Assembly (NCBI RefSeq): GCF_002918555.1
Contig: NZ_PQMB01000003.1
Span: 491 to 64,490 of the forward strand
Reading direction: 5' to 3'
Origin: Citrobacter amalonaticus
Lineage (GTDB): Bacteria; Pseudomonadota; Gammaproteobacteria; Enterobacterales; Enterobacteriaceae
DNA: 64,000 nt
Shown here: piece after piece, positions 10,485 through 22,885 of the stretch
Numbering within the stretch: the stretch's first letter is position 1
Layout: each line of letters opens with the position of its first letter
The notes under the pieces: model-generated
What the model saw: only the letters and a program-made list of their open reading frames with translations
Told to the model about the DNA's origin: nothing
Database searches by the model: none
Made by a program: the position numbers and the translations under genes

Positions 10485-11003
10485 ATGCCCTTTTCTCGCC
10501 GACTCATAATGATATTGGTGCTATTACTGGCAGGATCGCCACTTTTCGCCCAGGACGCTCCGGAAGCAGCCAAATCCGTACGTTCAATGGTCTCCGGCAT
10601 CGTCAGCTATACGCGCTGGCCCGCGCTTTCAGGGCCACCAAGACTGTGTATTTTCTCATCGTCTCGTTTTACCAGCATACTTGGCGATAGCAGTAACGCA
10701 TCCTTGCCTTATCTGCCAGTCATCGTCCATACAGAACAAGAAGCATTGATCGCCCGTTGTGACGGTTTTTATTTTGGCAATGAGCCCCCTGCGCTCCAGG
10801 TGGAATTAGCGAATAAATATCCGTCTAAGGCATTGTTATTAATTGCAGAGCAAAATGCCGAATGCATTATTGGCAGTGCCTTCTGCTTGATAATTAACAA
10901 CAATGAAGTCAGATTTGCTGTAAATCTGGATTCACTGTCGCGCAGCGGCGTAAGGGTTAATCCGGACGTATTGATGCTCGCACGGAATAAAAAGCATGGA
11001 TAA
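10485..11003 (+). CDS. yfiR: YfiR, periplasmic repressor of the diguanylate cyclase DgcN
   Basis: Periplasmic protein that binds the periplasmic part of YfiN/DgcN and holds it inactive; reducing or envelope stress releases it. A cleavable signal peptide ([10 protein letters not shown]) covers the first ~22 residues, and the mature 150 residues match the YfiR family (DUF4154) with several Cys residues for disulfides. It overlaps dgcN by 8 bp, so the two are translationally coupled, as in the known yfiRNB operon. Confidence 0.92.
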   Translation: MPFSRRLIMILVLLLAGSPLFAQDAPEAAKSVRSMVSGIVSYTRWPALSGPPRLCIFSSSRFTSILGDSSNASLPYLPVIVHTEQEALIARCDGFYFGNEPPALQVELANKYPSKALLLIAEQNAECIIGSAFCLIINNNEVRFAVNLDSLSRSGVRVNPDVLMLARNKKHG

Positions 11004-12219
11004 GGATCTTTCACCTGACACGCGTCCAACGTTTAAGCGAGCGTTGCGACGGATCAGCATGATTAGCGTTTTTGTCACCATGACGCTGATCTGGGTACTG
11101 CTGTGCGTTACCTCAGTACTGACGCTCAAACAGTATGCGCAAAAAAACCTCGAATTAACCGCGGCAACGATGACTCACAGTCTGGAAGCCGCCCTGGTTT
11201 TTGCAGATGATACTGCCGCCACAGAAACGCTGGCGGCGCTTGGTCAACAGGGGCAATTTTCCGCCGCTGAAGTCCGCGATAAAAACCAGAATGTCATTGC
11301 CCGCTGGCATTATACCGCTCAGGAAGCCGACGACAGGCTCAGCGATTTAATCAGCCACTGGCTCTTCCCGCACCCTGTTGCGCAACCGGTCTTGTACAAC
11401 GGGGAGATCATCGGTGAAGTTCGACTGACCGCGCGTGATAGCTTGATTAGCCACTTTATCTGGCTTTCCCTGGGGGTTCTGACCGGCTCTATTCTGCTCG
11501 CCTCAGGAACAGCCATTATGCTTACGCGTCACCTGCACAACGGCGTCGTGGAGGCTCTACAGAATATTACCGACGTGGTGCATGATGTTCGTACCAATCG
11601 CAACTTTTCTCGTCGGGTCTCTGAAGAACGTATTGAGGAATTTCACCGTTTTGCCCTGGACTTCAACAGCCTTCTGGATGAGATGGAAGAGTGGCAGTTG
11701 CGTTTGCAGGCGAAAAACGCACAGCTACTACGAACCGCCCTGCACGATCCGCTGACGGGTCTTGCCAACCGTGCGGCCTTTCGCAGTAGCATTAACGCCC
11801 TGATGAACGATAATTCCGCCCGCAGCAGCTCGGCGCTCCTCTTTCTCGATGGTGACAATTTCAAGTATGTGAATGATACCTGGGGACATGCCGCCGGTGA
11901 CCGCGTATTGATTGAAGTCGCGAAGCGGCTGGCTGACTTTGGCGGCAATCGGCATCAACCTTATCGTCTTGGTGGCGACGAGTTCGCGATAGTGCTTTAT
12001 GGCGTGCATTCTGAATATGAAGTACAGCGCATTTGTTCGGCGCTGTCACAAGAATTCAACAGCCCTTTTGACCTGCATAATGGTCACCTGGCAAGTATGA
12101 CACTGAGTATTGGTTATGCCCTGACATGGGAACACGCCTCTGCAGAAAAATTGCAAGAACTGGCCGATCGTAATATGTATCTGGCTAAACATCAGCGCAC
12201 TGAGCGCTTGATTAAATAA
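10996..12219 (+). CDS. dgcN: DgcN (YfiN), inner membrane diguanylate cyclase
   Basis: Makes cyclic di-GMP from two GTP. An N-terminal membrane segment (about residues 20-42), a periplasmic domain, a second segment (about 150-175) followed by a HAMP region, and a C-terminal GGDEF domain with intact GGDEF. An RxxD inhibitory site is not present at the usual spacing before GGDEF. Output of this enzyme normally promotes biofilm and arrests division under envelope stress. It could therefore influence the giant biofilm adhesin encoded at 25 kb; that connection is inference. Confidence 0.95.
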   Translation: MDKDLSPDTRPTFKRALRRISMISVFVTMTLIWVLLCVTSVLTLKQYAQKNLELTAATMTHSLEAALVFADDTAATETLAALGQQGQFSAAEVRDKNQNVIARWHYTAQEADDRLSDLISHWLFPHPVAQPVLYNGEIIGEVRLTARDSLISHFIWLSLGVLTGSILLASGTAIMLTRHLHNGVVEALQNITDVVHDVRTNRNFSRRVSEERIEEFHRFALDFNSLLDEMEEWQLRLQAKNAQLLRTALHDPLTGLANRAAFRSSINALMNDNSARSSSALLFLDGDNFKYVNDTWGHAAGDRVLIEVAKRLADFGGNRHQPYRLGGDEFAIVLYGVHSEYEVQRICSALSQEFNSPFDLHNGHLASMTLSIGYALTWEHASAEKLQELADRNMYLAKHQRTERLIK

Positions 12220-12234
12220 TAAGGAATAGCACAC

Positions 12235-12717
12235 ATGCTGAAGCGTCTTTTATCCCCACTCATTTTCGCCACGCTGATTCTGGCAGGTTGCCAGGCCCCA
12301 CAGGGAAAGTTTACCCCTGAACAGGTTGCCGCCATGCAATCTTATGGTTTTATGGAATCCGGTGGCGACTGGTCTTTAGGGCTTTCGGATACCATCCTGT
12401 TTGATAAAAATGACTACAAACTGCGTGCTGAAAGCCAACAGCAGATTCAGACAATGGCAGCACGTCTGGCTGGCGTGGGCCTGACACATGCAAGAATGGA
12501 TGGGCATACCGATAACTACGGCGAGGATAGCTACAATGAAGCGCTATCCCTGAAACGAGCGAACGTGGTGGCAGATGCCTGGACTGAAGGCGCTAAAATA
12601 CCGCGCACCAACCTGACCACGCAGGGATTAGGGAAAAAATATCCTATCGCCAGTAATAAAACCTCACAAGGCCGCGCTGAAAACCGCCGCGTCGCCATTG
12701 TGATTACCACACCTTAA
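12235..12717 (+). CDS. yfiB: YfiB, OmpA-like outer membrane lipoprotein
   Basis: Outer membrane lipoprotein that binds peptidoglycan and sequesters YfiR, thereby switching on DgcN. The lipobox LAGC ends a short signal peptide at about residue 19, and the OmpA C-like domain (about 50-155) has the DGHTDNYG and LSLKRANVV motifs. Third gene of yfiRNB with 15 bp spacing and AAGGAA before the ATG. Confidence 0.93.
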   Translation: MLKRLLSPLIFATLILAGCQAPQGKFTPEQVAAMQSYGFMESGGDWSLGLSDTILFDKNDYKLRAESQQQIQTMAARLAGVGLTHARMDGHTDNYGEDSYNEALSLKRANVVADAWTEGAKIPRTNLTTQGLGKKYPIASNKTSQGRAENRRVAIVITTP

Positions 12718-12731
12718 AATCCTGCCCGTCA

Positions 12732-12764
12732 GCCGGATAACGATCCCTGAGCATCTTATCCGGC
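12732..12764. repeat. REP-like palindrome after yfiB
   Basis: GCCGGATAA and TTATCCGGC form an inverted repeat, the shape and core sequence of an enterobacterial REP unit, between convergent yfiB and rplS. Such units usually stabilise mRNA or separate operons. Confidence 0.7.
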
Positions 12765-12802
12765 ATCGAATTTAAACCACATCCCGTTATTCTGATACGC
12801 AT

Positions 12803-12833
12803 AAAAAAAGGGCCAGCCAATTGGCCAGCCCCT
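12803..12833 (-). terminator. Terminator of the rpsP-rimM-trmD-rplS operon
   Basis: On the minus strand a GGGGCTGGCCAATTGGCTGGCCC hairpin-like sequence (stem with one 2-bp mismatch) is followed by seven Ts, 28 bp after the rplS stop. Confidence 0.82.
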
Positions 12834-12860
12834 CTAACAGGATGTCGCCTGAGCGATATC

Positions 12861-13211
<351 letters not shown>

Positions 13212-13251
13212 TTAATCTCTTATCCTGGGTAAACTGATATTTAGGGGCGAA

Positions 13252-14019
13252 TTACGCCATCCCATCATGTTTATGCTGCTGTTGTGCGTGTTCCTTTTTG
13301 AACTCCGCCAGCAACCTTGCTTGCTCTTCAGTCAGAGCCAGGTTTTCCAGAAGTTCAGGTCTTCTAAGCCAGGTTCGGCCCAGCGACTGTTTCAAGCGCC
13401 AGCGACGTATCTCAGCATGGTTTCCCGACAGCAATACCGCCGGTACTTCCATCTCTTCTAACACTTCAGGCCGGGTATAGTGAGGGCAGTCCAGTAATCC
13501 ATCAGCAAAAGAATCTTCTGTTGCCGATGCTTCATGACCCAAAACCCCCGGGATGAACCGGGCGACAGAGTCAATCAGTACCATTGCTGGTAACTCTCCA
13601 CCGCTGAGTACGTAATCGCCGATTGACCATTCTTCGTCAATTTCGGTTTGAATCACGCGCTCATCTATACCTTCGTAGCGACCACACACCAGAATCAGTT
13701 TCTGATTCGTTGCCAGTTCGCTGACGCCCGCTTGATCAAGCTTGCGTCCCTGAGGTGAAAGATAAATCACCTTAGCGCCTTCACCTGCCGCGCTTTTTGC
13801 TGCATGAATGGCATCCCGTAAAGGTTGCACCATCATTAACATCCCCGGTCCGCCGCCGTAAGGACGATCGTCCACGGTACGGTGCCGGTCATAAGTGAAG
13901 TCACGAGGACTCCAGCTCTGGATGCTCAGCAGGCCATTTTTTACTGCCCGGCCAGTTACCCCGTAATCGGTAATTGCGCGGAACATTTCAGGAAACAGGC
14001 TAATTATGCCAATAAACAC
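13252..14019 (-). CDS. trmD: TrmD, tRNA (guanine-37-N1)-methyltransferase
   Basis: Essential SPOUT-class enzyme that methylates G37 next to the anticodon, preventing frameshifting. The knot region is visible in the middle of the 255 residues ([13 protein letters not shown], then YVLSGGE). Sits between rimM and rplS in the ribosomal protein operon. Confidence 0.98.
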   Translation of the reverse strand: MFIGIISLFPEMFRAITDYGVTGRAVKNGLLSIQSWSPRDFTYDRHRTVDDRPYGGGPGMLMMVQPLRDAIHAAKSAAGEGAKVIYLSPQGRKLDQAGVSELATNQKLILVCGRYEGIDERVIQTEIDEEWSIGDYVLSGGELPAMVLIDSVARFIPGVLGHEASATEDSFADGLLDCPHYTRPEVLEEMEVPAVLLSGNHAEIRRWRLKQSLGRTWLRRPELLENLALTEEQARLLAEFKKEHAQQQHKHDGMA

Positions 14020-14131
14020 AAGCCAATCCCCTCATACACTTCACCCTTCAAACCGCGTCTGTGTTGGTTGCCCTGACGCAATTTGAATGATTTTGTGCAT
14101 AAATGCCATTTCTTACCGTGTATCCGGTGGT

Positions 14132-14680
14132 TTAAAAACCAGGATCCCAGTCTACTTCGATAGTACGAGTAGCGAGATCGACTTTCTTGATAACCTGCCC
14201 ATCGAGGAACGGTACAAGACGTTCCTTGATACCAAACGCATCTTTCAGGTTTGCCTTAATGACGATTACGTCATTCGATCCGGTTTCCATCATATCGACG
14301 ATTTTACCGAGATCGTAGCCTTCAGTGGTTACTACCTGGCAGCCCATCAGGTCTTTCCAGTAATAGTCACCCTCTTCAAGCACAGGCAGTTGCGATGAAT
14401 CCACGACAATTTCGCAATTAGTCAGCAGATTCGCAGCATCGCGATCGTCAACGCCTTTCAGCTTGATGATCAGATCCTGATTGTGGTGCTTCCAGCTTTC
14501 CAGCTGTACTTGCTGCCACTGACCCGCCTTCTGGATAAACCAGGGCTGATAGTCAAAAATGCTTTCGGCGTCTTCGGTGGAGGAAAACATTCTGAGCCAC
14601 CCACGAATACCGTAAGACGACCCCATTTTCCCCAACACGATGGGTTCAACAGGTGCTTGCGCGGTGAGTTGCTTGCTCAT
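14132..14680 (-). CDS. rimM: RimM, 16S rRNA processing/30S maturation factor
   Basis: Assembly factor for the 30S head that binds protein S19. The N-terminal RimM barrel contains [12 protein letters not shown] and the C-terminal PRC barrel follows from about residue 95 ([10 protein letters not shown]). MSKQL was chosen as start to give the 182-residue length of the family; an ATG three codons upstream is possible. It lies between rpsP and trmD. Confidence 0.96.
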   Translation of the reverse strand: MSKQLTAQAPVEPIVLGKMGSSYGIRGWLRMFSSTEDAESIFDYQPWFIQKAGQWQQVQLESWKHHNQDLIIKLKGVDDRDAANLLTNCEIVVDSSQLPVLEEGDYYWKDLMGCQVVTTEGYDLGKIVDMMETGSNDVIVIKANLKDAFGIKERLVPFLDGQVIKKVDLATRTIEVDWDPGF

Positions 14681-14698
14681 CATGACCACCGTGACAGA

Positions 14699-15199
<501 letters not shown>

Positions 15200-16561
15200 T
15201 TATCTACCAGGGAAACCTGGCGGCATCATACCCTTCATACTTCTCATCATCTTCGCCATTCCCCCCTTCTTCATTTTCTTCATCATGCGCTGCATGTCGT
15301 CGAACTGTTTCAGAAGGCGGTTAACGTCCTGCACCTGCATACCGCAGCCCTGGGCGATACGGCGTTTGCGGGAGCCTTTGATGATTTCTGGCCTGGCGCG
15401 TTCCTTCAGCGTCATCGAATTGATGATAGCCTCCATACGCACCAGTACTTTATCGTCCATCTGCGATTTAACGTTGTCAGGGATCTGCCCCATGCCCGGC
15501 AGCTTGCCCATCAGGCTCGCCATACCGCCCATGTTTTTCATCTGGCGCAGCTGTTCCTGGAAGTCGGTAAGGTCAAAACCGTCACCTTTTTTCAGCTTGC
15601 TGGCTAATTTCTCGGCCTGCGCGCGGTCAACCTTGCTTTCGATATCTTCGATCAGCGACAGCACGTCGCCCATGCCGAGAATGCGGGAAGCGATCCTGTC
15701 CGGGTGGAACGGCTCCAGCGCCTCGGTTTTCTCGCCGACGCCGAGGAATTTAATCGGCTTACCGGTAATGTGACGAATAGAAAGCGCAGCACCGCCGCGG
15801 GCATCACCGTCGACTTTCGTCAGCACCACGCCGGTCAGCGGCAGGGCTTCGTTAAACGCCTTCGCGGTATTTGCCGCATCCTGACCGGTCATGGCATCAA
15901 CCACAAACAGGGTTTCTACCGGATTGATAGAAGCATGAACCTGTTTGATTTCGTCCATCATCGCTTCATCAACGTGCAGACGACCGGCAGTATCCACCAG
16001 CAGCACGTCGTAGAATTTCAGCTTCGCTTCCTTCAGCGCCGCATTCACGATATCAACCGGTTTCTGGCCGACATCTGACGGGAAGAAATCAACGCCAACC
16101 TGCTCTGCCAGCGTCTCCAGCTGTTTGATCGCCGCCGGACGATAGACGTCGGCGGAAACCACCAGCACTTTCTTCTTGTGCTTCTCGCGCAGGAATTTCC
16201 CCAGTTTACCGACGCTGGTGGTTTTACCTGCACCTTGCAGACCGGCCATCAGCACCACAGCTGGCGGTTGCGCCGCCAGATTCAGGGTCTGGTTCTCTTC
16301 GCCCATCGCCGCCACGAGTTCATTACGAACAATCTTGACGAACTCCTGACCCGGCGTCAGGCTTTTATTAACTTCATGACCAACCGCTTTCTCTTTTACG
16401 CGATTGATAAACTCACGCACTACCGGCAGCGCAACGTCAGCCTCCAGCAGCGCCATGCGCACTTCGCGCAGCGTCTCTTTAACGTTGTCTTCAGTAAGGC
16501 GCCCACGGCCACTGATATTGCGCAATGTACGCGACAAACGATCGGTTAAATTATCAAACAT
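15200..16561 (-). CDS. ffh: Ffh, signal recognition particle GTPase (SRP54)
   Basis: Protein subunit of SRP; with 4.5S RNA it binds signal sequences on ribosomes and delivers them to FtsY. The N domain (about 1-85) is followed by the G domain with GLQGAGKT, DTAGR and TKVDGDARGG, and by a methionine-rich M domain from about 325 to the end. The length of 453 residues is standard. Confidence 0.98.
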   Translation of the reverse strand: MFDNLTDRLSRTLRNISGRGRLTEDNVKETLREVRMALLEADVALPVVREFINRVKEKAVGHEVNKSLTPGQEFVKIVRNELVAAMGEENQTLNLAAQPPAVVLMAGLQGAGKTTSVGKLGKFLREKHKKKVLVVSADVYRPAAIKQLETLAEQVGVDFFPSDVGQKPVDIVNAALKEAKLKFYDVLLVDTAGRLHVDEAMMDEIKQVHASINPVETLFVVDAMTGQDAANTAKAFNEALPLTGVVLTKVDGDARGGAALSIRHITGKPIKFLGVGEKTEALEPFHPDRIASRILGMGDVLSLIEDIESKVDRAQAEKLASKLKKGDGFDLTDFQEQLRQMKNMGGMASLMGKLPGMGQIPDNVKSQMDDKVLVRMEAIINSMTLKERARPEIIKGSRKRRIAQGCGMQVQDVNRLLKQFDDMQRMMKKMKKGGMAKMMRSMKGMMPPGFPGR

Positions 16562-16726
16562 TGTCTCTCGCCTGGGGTGGAAACGGTCGGCCGCAACAGC
16601 GACACATCAACATAATTTTGCCGCAGTATAACATGAAGCCGCCTTTGTTGTTATGCAACGGTTGGAGCTACGGTCACGTAACGTTATACTGCTTCTCTTT
16701 CTCACTGGCCAACTGTCGACACAACT

Positions 16727-17518
16727 ATGCCCGTTTTTGCTTTGCTCGCCCTTGTCGCCTACTCAGTCAGCCTTGCGCTGATAATTCCCGCTCTGCTGCA
16801 AAAAAACAGCGGCTGGCGGCGTATGGCCATTCTCTCTGCGGTTGTCGCGCTGGTGTGTCACGCCGTTGCCCTCGAGGCCCGCATCCTGCCGGGCGGTGAA
16901 AGCGGACAAAACCTGAGCCTGTTAAACGTCGGCTCACTGGTCAGCCTGATGATCTGCACGGTGATGACCATCGTCGCCTCGCGTAACCGCGGCTGGTTAT
17001 TGCTGCCGATAGTCTACGCCTTCGCGTTGATCAATCTGGCCTTTGCCACCTTTATGCCGAACGAGTATATCACTCACCTTGAAGCAACACCGGGCATGAT
17101 GGTGCATATCGGCCTGTCGCTGTTCGCTTACGCCACGCTGATAATTGCCGCGCTGTATGCGCTGCAGCTGGCGTGGATCGACTACCAGCTGAAAAATAAG
17201 AAGCTGGCATTCAGCAATGAGATGCCACCGCTGATGAGCATTGAGCGGAAGATGTTTCATATCACGCAAATTGGCGTGGTGTTGCTGACGCTGACTCTGT
17301 GTACCGGTCTGTTTTACATGCATAACCTGTTCAGCATGGAAAATATCGACAAAGCGGTTCTCTCTATTGTGGCATGGTTTGTCTATATTGTTCTTTTGTG
17401 GGGGCATTATCACGAAGGCTGGCGCGGTCGTCGCGTCGTGTGGTTTAACGTCGCAGGCGCGGGCATTCTCACAATGGCCTACTTTGGCAGCCGGTTATTG
17501 CAGCAGTTTGTAAGCTAA
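16727..17518 (+). CDS. ypjD: YpjD, CcmC-like inner membrane protein
   Basis: Polytopic inner membrane protein of 263 residues with about eight hydrophobic segments, related to the cytochrome c assembly (CcmC/ResC) family. Function is not established. Divergent from ffh and followed by corB, the usual gene order. Confidence 0.9.
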   Translation: MPVFALLALVAYSVSLALIIPALLQKNSGWRRMAILSAVVALVCHAVALEARILPGGESGQNLSLLNVGSLVSLMICTVMTIVASRNRGWLLLPIVYAFALINLAFATFMPNEYITHLEATPGMMVHIGLSLFAYATLIIAALYALQLAWIDYQLKNKKLAFSNEMPPLMSIERKMFHITQIGVVLLTLTLCTGLFYMHNLFSMENIDKAVLSIVAWFVYIVLLWGHYHEGWRGRRVVWFNVAGAGILTMAYFGSRLLQQFVS

Positions 17519-17652
17519 GCCCAAAATATACAAAATCATTTATGATGCTTTGAGGCGGCAAGCGATGAAATCCCATGAGCATAGAAACGGTGTGATCGGG
17601 ATTTAAAAGTGCGGCCCACAAAAAAGGCAGCATGAAGGATAAGGAGTTTCCC

Positions 17653-18939
17653 CTGGAAGATATCTCTACCACCACGTTGATCGTCACACTGCTCATCATG
17701 GTGGTCATTTCAGCCTATTTTTCCGGTTCCGAAACCGGAATGATGACCCTGAACCGTTACCGCCTTCGCCACCTGGCAAAGCAGGGTAACCGCCCGGCAA
17801 AGCGCGTAGAAAAACTGCTGCGAAAGCCGGATCGCCTGATAAGCCTGGTGCTCATCGGCAATAACCTGGTGAACATTCTCGCCTCAGCGCTCGGCACGAT
17901 TGTCGGCATACGTCTGTACGGCGATGCTGGCGTGGCGATTGCCACCGGGGTGCTGACGTTTGTGGTACTGGTCTTTGCTGAAGTCTTACCAAAAACCATC
18001 GCCGCGCTGTATCCGGAAAAAGTCGCCTACCCCAGCAGCTTTCTGCTTGCGCCGTTACAGATACTGATGATGCCGCTGGTGTGGCTGCTTAACACCATTA
18101 CTCGTCTGCTGATGCGTATGATGGGCATCAAAACGGATATCGTCATTAGCGGCTCGCTAAGCAAGGACGAACTGCGCACTATCGTGAACGAATCACGCTC
18201 GCAAATCTCTCGTCGTAATCAGGACATGTTGCTGTCGGTGCTGGATCTGGAAAAGGTCAGCGTCGATGACATCATGGTACCGCGCAGCGAAATCATCGGT
18301 ATTGATATCAACGACGACTGGAAATCGATCGTCCGCCAGCTGTCGCACTCCCCGCACGGGCGCATTGTGCTCTATCGCGACTCTCTGGATGATGCTATCA
18401 GCATGTTACGCGTGCGCGAGGCATGGCGGTTGATGTCAGAGAAGAAAGAGTTCACCAAAGAAACCATGCTGCGCGCCTCTGATGAGATCTACTTCATCCC
18501 GGAAGGCACCCCGCTCAGCACGCAGCTGATTAAGTTTCAGCGCAATAAGAAGAAAGTCGGTCTGGTCGTGAACGAATACGGGGATATCCAGGGGCTGGTG
18601 ACGGTCGAAGACATTCTGGAAGAAATCGTGGGTGATTTCACCACCTCAATGTCGCCGACGCTGGCAGAAGAAGTCACCCCGCAGAATGACGGCTCAGTGA
18701 TTATTGACGGTAGCGCCAACGTGCGGGAAATTAATAAGGCGTTTAACTGGCATCTGCCGGAAGACGACGCGCGCACTATCAATGGCGTAATTCTGGAAGC
18801 ACTCGAAGAGATCCCCGTGGCAGGGACCCGCGTGCGCATTGGTCAGTACGATATCGATATTCTCGATGTACAGGACAATATGATTAAGCAGGTGAAGGTC
18901 TTACCCGTAAAACCACTGCGCGAGAGCGTGGCGGAGTAA
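17653..18939 (+). CDS. corB: CorB (YfjD), CNNM-family membrane protein with CBS domains
   Basis: Membrane protein of the CNNM/CorC family, implicated in magnesium or cobalt efflux with CorA. A DUF21 membrane domain (about 1-180, with SGSETG near the start), a CBS pair (about 195-330) and a C-terminal CorC/HlyC domain are visible. I favour a CTG start at 17653: AAGGAG lies 6 nt upstream and it gives 428 residues, my recollection of the E. coli length. An in-frame ATG at 17632 has no ribosome site. The non-ATG start is inference. Confidence 0.9.
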   Translation: MEDISTTTLIVTLLIMVVISAYFSGSETGMMTLNRYRLRHLAKQGNRPAKRVEKLLRKPDRLISLVLIGNNLVNILASALGTIVGIRLYGDAGVAIATGVLTFVVLVFAEVLPKTIAALYPEKVAYPSSFLLAPLQILMMPLVWLLNTITRLLMRMMGIKTDIVISGSLSKDELRTIVNESRSQISRRNQDMLLSVLDLEKVSVDDIMVPRSEIIGIDINDDWKSIVRQLSHSPHGRIVLYRDSLDDAISMLRVREAWRLMSEKKEFTKETMLRASDEIYFIPEGTPLSTQLIKFQRNKKKVGLVVNEYGDIQGLVTVEDILEEIVGDFTTSMSPTLAEEVTPQNDGSVIIDGSANVREINKAFNWHLPEDDARTINGVILEALEEIPVAGTRVRIGQYDIDILDVQDNMIKQVKVLPVKPLRESVAE

Positions 18940-18998
18940 GCGCGTCAGTGTTACAGGCCGGGGAAGGCGTCACGTCCCCCGGCACTCCAGGTAACGAC

Positions 18999-19625
<627 letters not shown>

Positions 19626-19637
19626 CTAACTTCGCTT

Positions 19638-19666
19638 ATTATGGGGATCAGATTCAGGGATTCAAG
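19638..19666 (-). promoter_or_regulatory. sigma-32 promoter of grpE
   Basis: Minus-strand CTTGAA (19661-19666) and CCCCATAAT (19638-19646) separated by exactly 14 bp match the heat-shock consensus, about 45 bp before the grpE start. Confidence 0.85.
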
Positions 19667-19714
19667 GGAAGCACTCACATTGTCATCAATCTTCGCTACA
19701 AGGACCTCGATAAA

Positions 19715-20593
19715 ATGAATAATCATTTCAAGTGTATCGGCATTGTGGGACATCCACGTCACCCCACAGCACTTACGACACATGAAATGCTCTACCGCTG
19801 GCTGTGTACCAAAGGTTACGAGGTTATCGTGGAGCAGCAGATCGCTCATGAGCTCCAGTTGAAGAATGTGAAAACCGGTACGCTTGCGGAGATTGGGCAG
19901 CAGGCCGATCTCGCCGTTGTGGTCGGCGGTGACGGCAATATGCTGGGCGCCGCCCGAACCCTGGCACGTTATGACATCAAGGTTATCGGCATTAATCGCG
20001 GTAATCTCGGTTTTCTGACCGACCTGGATCCGGACAACGCCCTGCAGCAGCTCGCGGACGTGCTTGAAGGCCACTACATTGCCGAAAAACGCTTTTTGCT
20101 GGAGGCGCAGGTCTGTCAACAGGACTGCCAGAAGCGCATCAGCACGGCAATTAACGAAGTGGTGCTCCATCCGGGCAAAGTTGCGCACATGATTGAATTC
20201 GAAGTCTATATTGATGAAATCTTTGCGTTCTCACAGCGTTCTGATGGTCTGATTATCTCTACGCCTACTGGCTCAACCGCCTATTCGCTCTCAGCAGGGG
20301 GGCCTATTCTGACCCCTTCCCTGGATGCAATTACCCTGGTACCGATGTTCCCGCATACGCTCTCGGCACGTCCGCTGGTCATTAACGGCAACAGCACTAT
20401 CCGCCTGCGCTTCTCGCATCGGCGCAGCGATCTTGAGATCAGCTGCGACAGCCAGATTGCGCTGCCTATTCAGGAAGGCGAGGATGTGCTGATTCGGCGC
20501 TGCGATTACCATCTGAATCTGATTCACCCAAAAGATTATAGTTATTTCAATACATTAAGTACCAAGCTGGGATGGTCAAAAAAATTATTTTAA
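19715..20593 (+). CDS. nadK: NAD kinase
   Basis: Phosphorylates NAD to NADP, essential and cytosolic. The GGDGNMLGA motif near residue 72 and the SAGGPILTP region near 190 are the family signatures. The 292-residue length is standard. Divergent from grpE. Confidence 0.98.
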   Translation: MNNHFKCIGIVGHPRHPTALTTHEMLYRWLCTKGYEVIVEQQIAHELQLKNVKTGTLAEIGQQADLAVVVGGDGNMLGAARTLARYDIKVIGINRGNLGFLTDLDPDNALQQLADVLEGHYIAEKRFLLEAQVCQQDCQKRISTAINEVVLHPGKVAHMIEFEVYIDEIFAFSQRSDGLIISTPTGSTAYSLSAGGPILTPSLDAITLVPMFPHTLSARPLVINGNSTIRLRFSHRRSDLEISCDSQIALPIQEGEDVLIRRCDYHLNLIHPKDYSYFNTLSTKLGWSKKLF

Positions 20594-20611
20594 TTTCAGC
20601 CCGCCTCTTTA

Positions 20612-20627
20612 CTGTATAAAAAACCAG
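20612..20627 (+). promoter_or_regulatory. LexA box upstream of recN
   Basis: CTGTATAAAAAACCAG fits CTG-N10-CAG, the SOS box. With the second box 22 bp downstream it explains the strong SOS control known for recN. Confidence 0.75.
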
Positions 20628-20633
20628 TTTATA

Positions 20634-20649
20634 CTGTATGTAATTACAG
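20634..20649 (+). promoter_or_regulatory. Second LexA box upstream of recN
   Basis: CTGTATGTAATTACAG is a CTGT-N8-ACAG match with complete outer arms, 28 bp before the recN ATG, the better of the two sites. Confidence 0.85.
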
Positions 20650-20677
20650 TTATGGTTTTTCATACAGGAAAACAGCT

Positions 20678-22339
20678 ATGTTGGCACAACTGACCATCAG
20701 CAATTTTGCTATCGTTCGTGAACTTGAGATCGATTTCCAGAGCGGGATGACCGTCATCACCGGTGAAACCGGCGCGGGTAAATCCATTGCGATTGATGCG
20801 CTCGGCCTGTGTCTCGGTGGCCGTGCTGAAGCCGACATGGTACGTGCTGGCGCCACACGCGCCGACCTGTGCGCCCGCTTTTCTTTGAAAGACACGCCCG
20901 CAGCCCTGCGCTGGCTCGAAGAAAATCAGCTTGAAGAGGGGCGCGAATGCCTGCTTCGCCGCGTCATCAGCAGCGACGGACGCTCCCGTGGCTTTATCAA
21001 CGGTACCGCAGTCCCGCTGTCGCAACTGCGCGAGCTGGGGCAACGGTTGATTCAAATTCACGGCCAACACGCCCATCAACTGCTGACCAAATCTGAGCAC
21101 CAGAAATCCCTGCTCGACGGGTATGCCAATGAATCCCTCCTGATGCAGGAAATGGCGGCACGCTATCAACGCTGGCATCAGAGCTGCCGTGCGCTGGCGC
21201 AACATCAACAGCAGAGCCAGGAGCGTGCGGCGCGGGCAGAGCTGCTGCAATACCAGTTGAAAGAGCTGAATGAATTTAACCCACAGGCCGGTGAGTTTGA
21301 GCTTATTGATGAAGAATATAAGCGCCTGGCGAACAGCGGTCAGTTGCTGACCACCAGCCAGAACGCGCTGGTACTGCTTGCCGATGGCGAAGATGTGAAC
21401 CTGCAAAGTCAGCTGTATACCGCAAAACAGCTGGTCAGCGAGCTGGTAGGGATGGACGGCAGGCTCTCCGGCATTCTGGATATGCTGGAAGAGGCCACCA
21501 TTCAGCTCAGCGAAGCCAGCGATGAATTACGTCACTATTGCGATCGGCTGGATCTGGATCCCAATCGTCTGTTTGAGCTTGAACAGCGGATCGCCAGGCA
21601 GATCTCTCTGGCGCGTAAACATCACGTCAGCCCCGAGTCGTTACCGCAATTCTATCAGTCACTGCTTGAAGAACAGCAGCAGCTCGACGATCAGGCGGAC
21701 TCCCTGGAAACCCTGACGCTGACGGTCAGTAAGCATCACCAGCAGGCACTGGAAACCGCCAAAGCGCTGCACGAGCAGCGCCAGCATTATGCACAGGAGC
21801 TGGGGCAGACGATCACCGACAGCATACACGCGCTGTCCATGCCTCATGGCCTGTTCACTATCGATGTGAAGTTTGATGAACATCATCTGAGCGCTGACGG
21901 AGCAGATCGCATCGAGTTTAAAGTCACGACCAACCCAGGACAGCCGATGCAGCCTATTGCAAAAGTGGCCTCTGGCGGTGAACTGTCGCGAATTGCGCTG
22001 GCAATTCAGGTCATCACCGCCCGGAAGATGGAAACCCCGGCGCTAATTTTTGATGAAGTCGATGTCGGCATCAGCGGTCCAACCGCTGCGGTTGTGGGTA
22101 AACTGTTACGTCAGCTCGGTGAGTCTACGCAGGTGATGTGCGTTACGCACCTGCCGCAGGTCGCGGGTTGTGGTCATCAGCACTTTTTTGTCAGCAAAGA
22201 GACGGATGGCGCAATGACGGAAACGCACATGCAACCACTGGATAAACGCTCGCGTTTGCAGGAGTTAGCACGCCTGCTTGGCGGTAGTGAAGTCACGCGT
22301 AATACCCTCGCAAATGCGAAAGAACTGCTGGCCGCATAA
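20678..22339 (+). CDS. recN: RecN, SMC-like DNA repair ATPase
   Basis: SMC-related protein acting in double-strand break repair, among the most strongly SOS-induced proteins. The N-terminal ATPase half has Walker A GETGAGKS; two coiled-coil stretches span about 150-380; the C-terminal half carries the ABC signature (ASGGELSR) and Walker B ([12 protein letters not shown]). The 553-residue length is standard. Two LexA boxes lie upstream. Confidence 0.98.
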   Translation: MLAQLTISNFAIVRELEIDFQSGMTVITGETGAGKSIAIDALGLCLGGRAEADMVRAGATRADLCARFSLKDTPAALRWLEENQLEEGRECLLRRVISSDGRSRGFINGTAVPLSQLRELGQRLIQIHGQHAHQLLTKSEHQKSLLDGYANESLLMQEMAARYQRWHQSCRALAQHQQQSQERAARAELLQYQLKELNEFNPQAGEFELIDEEYKRLANSGQLLTTSQNALVLLADGEDVNLQSQLYTAKQLVSELVGMDGRLSGILDMLEEATIQLSEASDELRHYCDRLDLDPNRLFELEQRIARQISLARKHHVSPESLPQFYQSLLEEQQQLDDQADSLETLTLTVSKHHQQALETAKALHEQRQHYAQELGQTITDSIHALSMPHGLFTIDVKFDEHHLSADGADRIEFKVTTNPGQPMQPIAKVASGGELSRIALAIQVITARKMETPALIFDEVDVGISGPTAAVVGKLLRQLGESTQVMCVTHLPQVAGCGHQHFFVSKETDGAMTETHMQPLDKRSRLQELARLLGGSEVTRNTLANAKELLAA

Positions 22340-22488
22340 ACTTTTTTTCACCTTAAGAGTCAGAGTAGACAACAAAAACGCCGTCAGACCGGACAGCAAA
22401 AGGTTTTAAAGTGGTGAAAGGTCTATTATCATCGGCATATTACATATGAGCCACGTACTGCTCGGGCCCGAAAAGGAATCAAATCACT

Positions 22489-22833
22489 ATGCGCTGTAAA
22501 ACGCTGACTGCTGCCGCAGCAGTACTATTGATGTTGACCGCAGGCTGTTCCACTCTGGAGCGAGTGGTTTACCGCCCTGACATCAACCAGGGGAACTACC
22601 TGACCGCTAACGATGTATCCAAAATCCGTGTTGGCATGACGCAGCAGCAGGTTGCCTATGCGCTGGGTACGCCGCTCATGTCCGATCCTTTTGGTACAAA
22701 TACCTGGTTCTATGTGTTCCGCCAGCAGCCTGGACATGAAGGTGTGACGCAGCAAACGCTGACGCTGACCTTCAACAGCAGCGGTGTGTTAACCAATATC
22801 GATAACAAGCCTGCGTTAACCGATAACCAATAA
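22489..22833 (+). CDS. bamE: BamE (SmpA), outer membrane assembly lipoprotein
   Basis: Small lipoprotein of the BAM complex. The lipobox LTAGC ends the signal peptide at about residue 20, and the mature part has the BamE motif [15 protein letters not shown]. At 114 residues it is close to the E. coli protein. A bidirectional terminator follows. Confidence 0.96.
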   Translation: MRCKTLTAAAAVLLMLTAGCSTLERVVYRPDINQGNYLTANDVSKIRVGMTQQQVAYALGTPLMSDPFGTNTWFYVFRQQPGHEGVTQQTLTLTFNSSGVLTNIDNKPALTDNQ

Positions 22834-22849
22834 GCTTGTCTTGCGGTAT

Positions 22850-22878
22850 TAAAAAAGGTGCTTTTGGCACCTTTTTTA
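22850..22878. terminator. Bidirectional terminator between bamE and rnfH
   Basis: AAAAAAGGTGC pairs with GCACCTTTTTT around a TTTTG loop, between convergent genes. Confidence 0.9.
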
Positions 22879-22885
22879 TTGTCTG

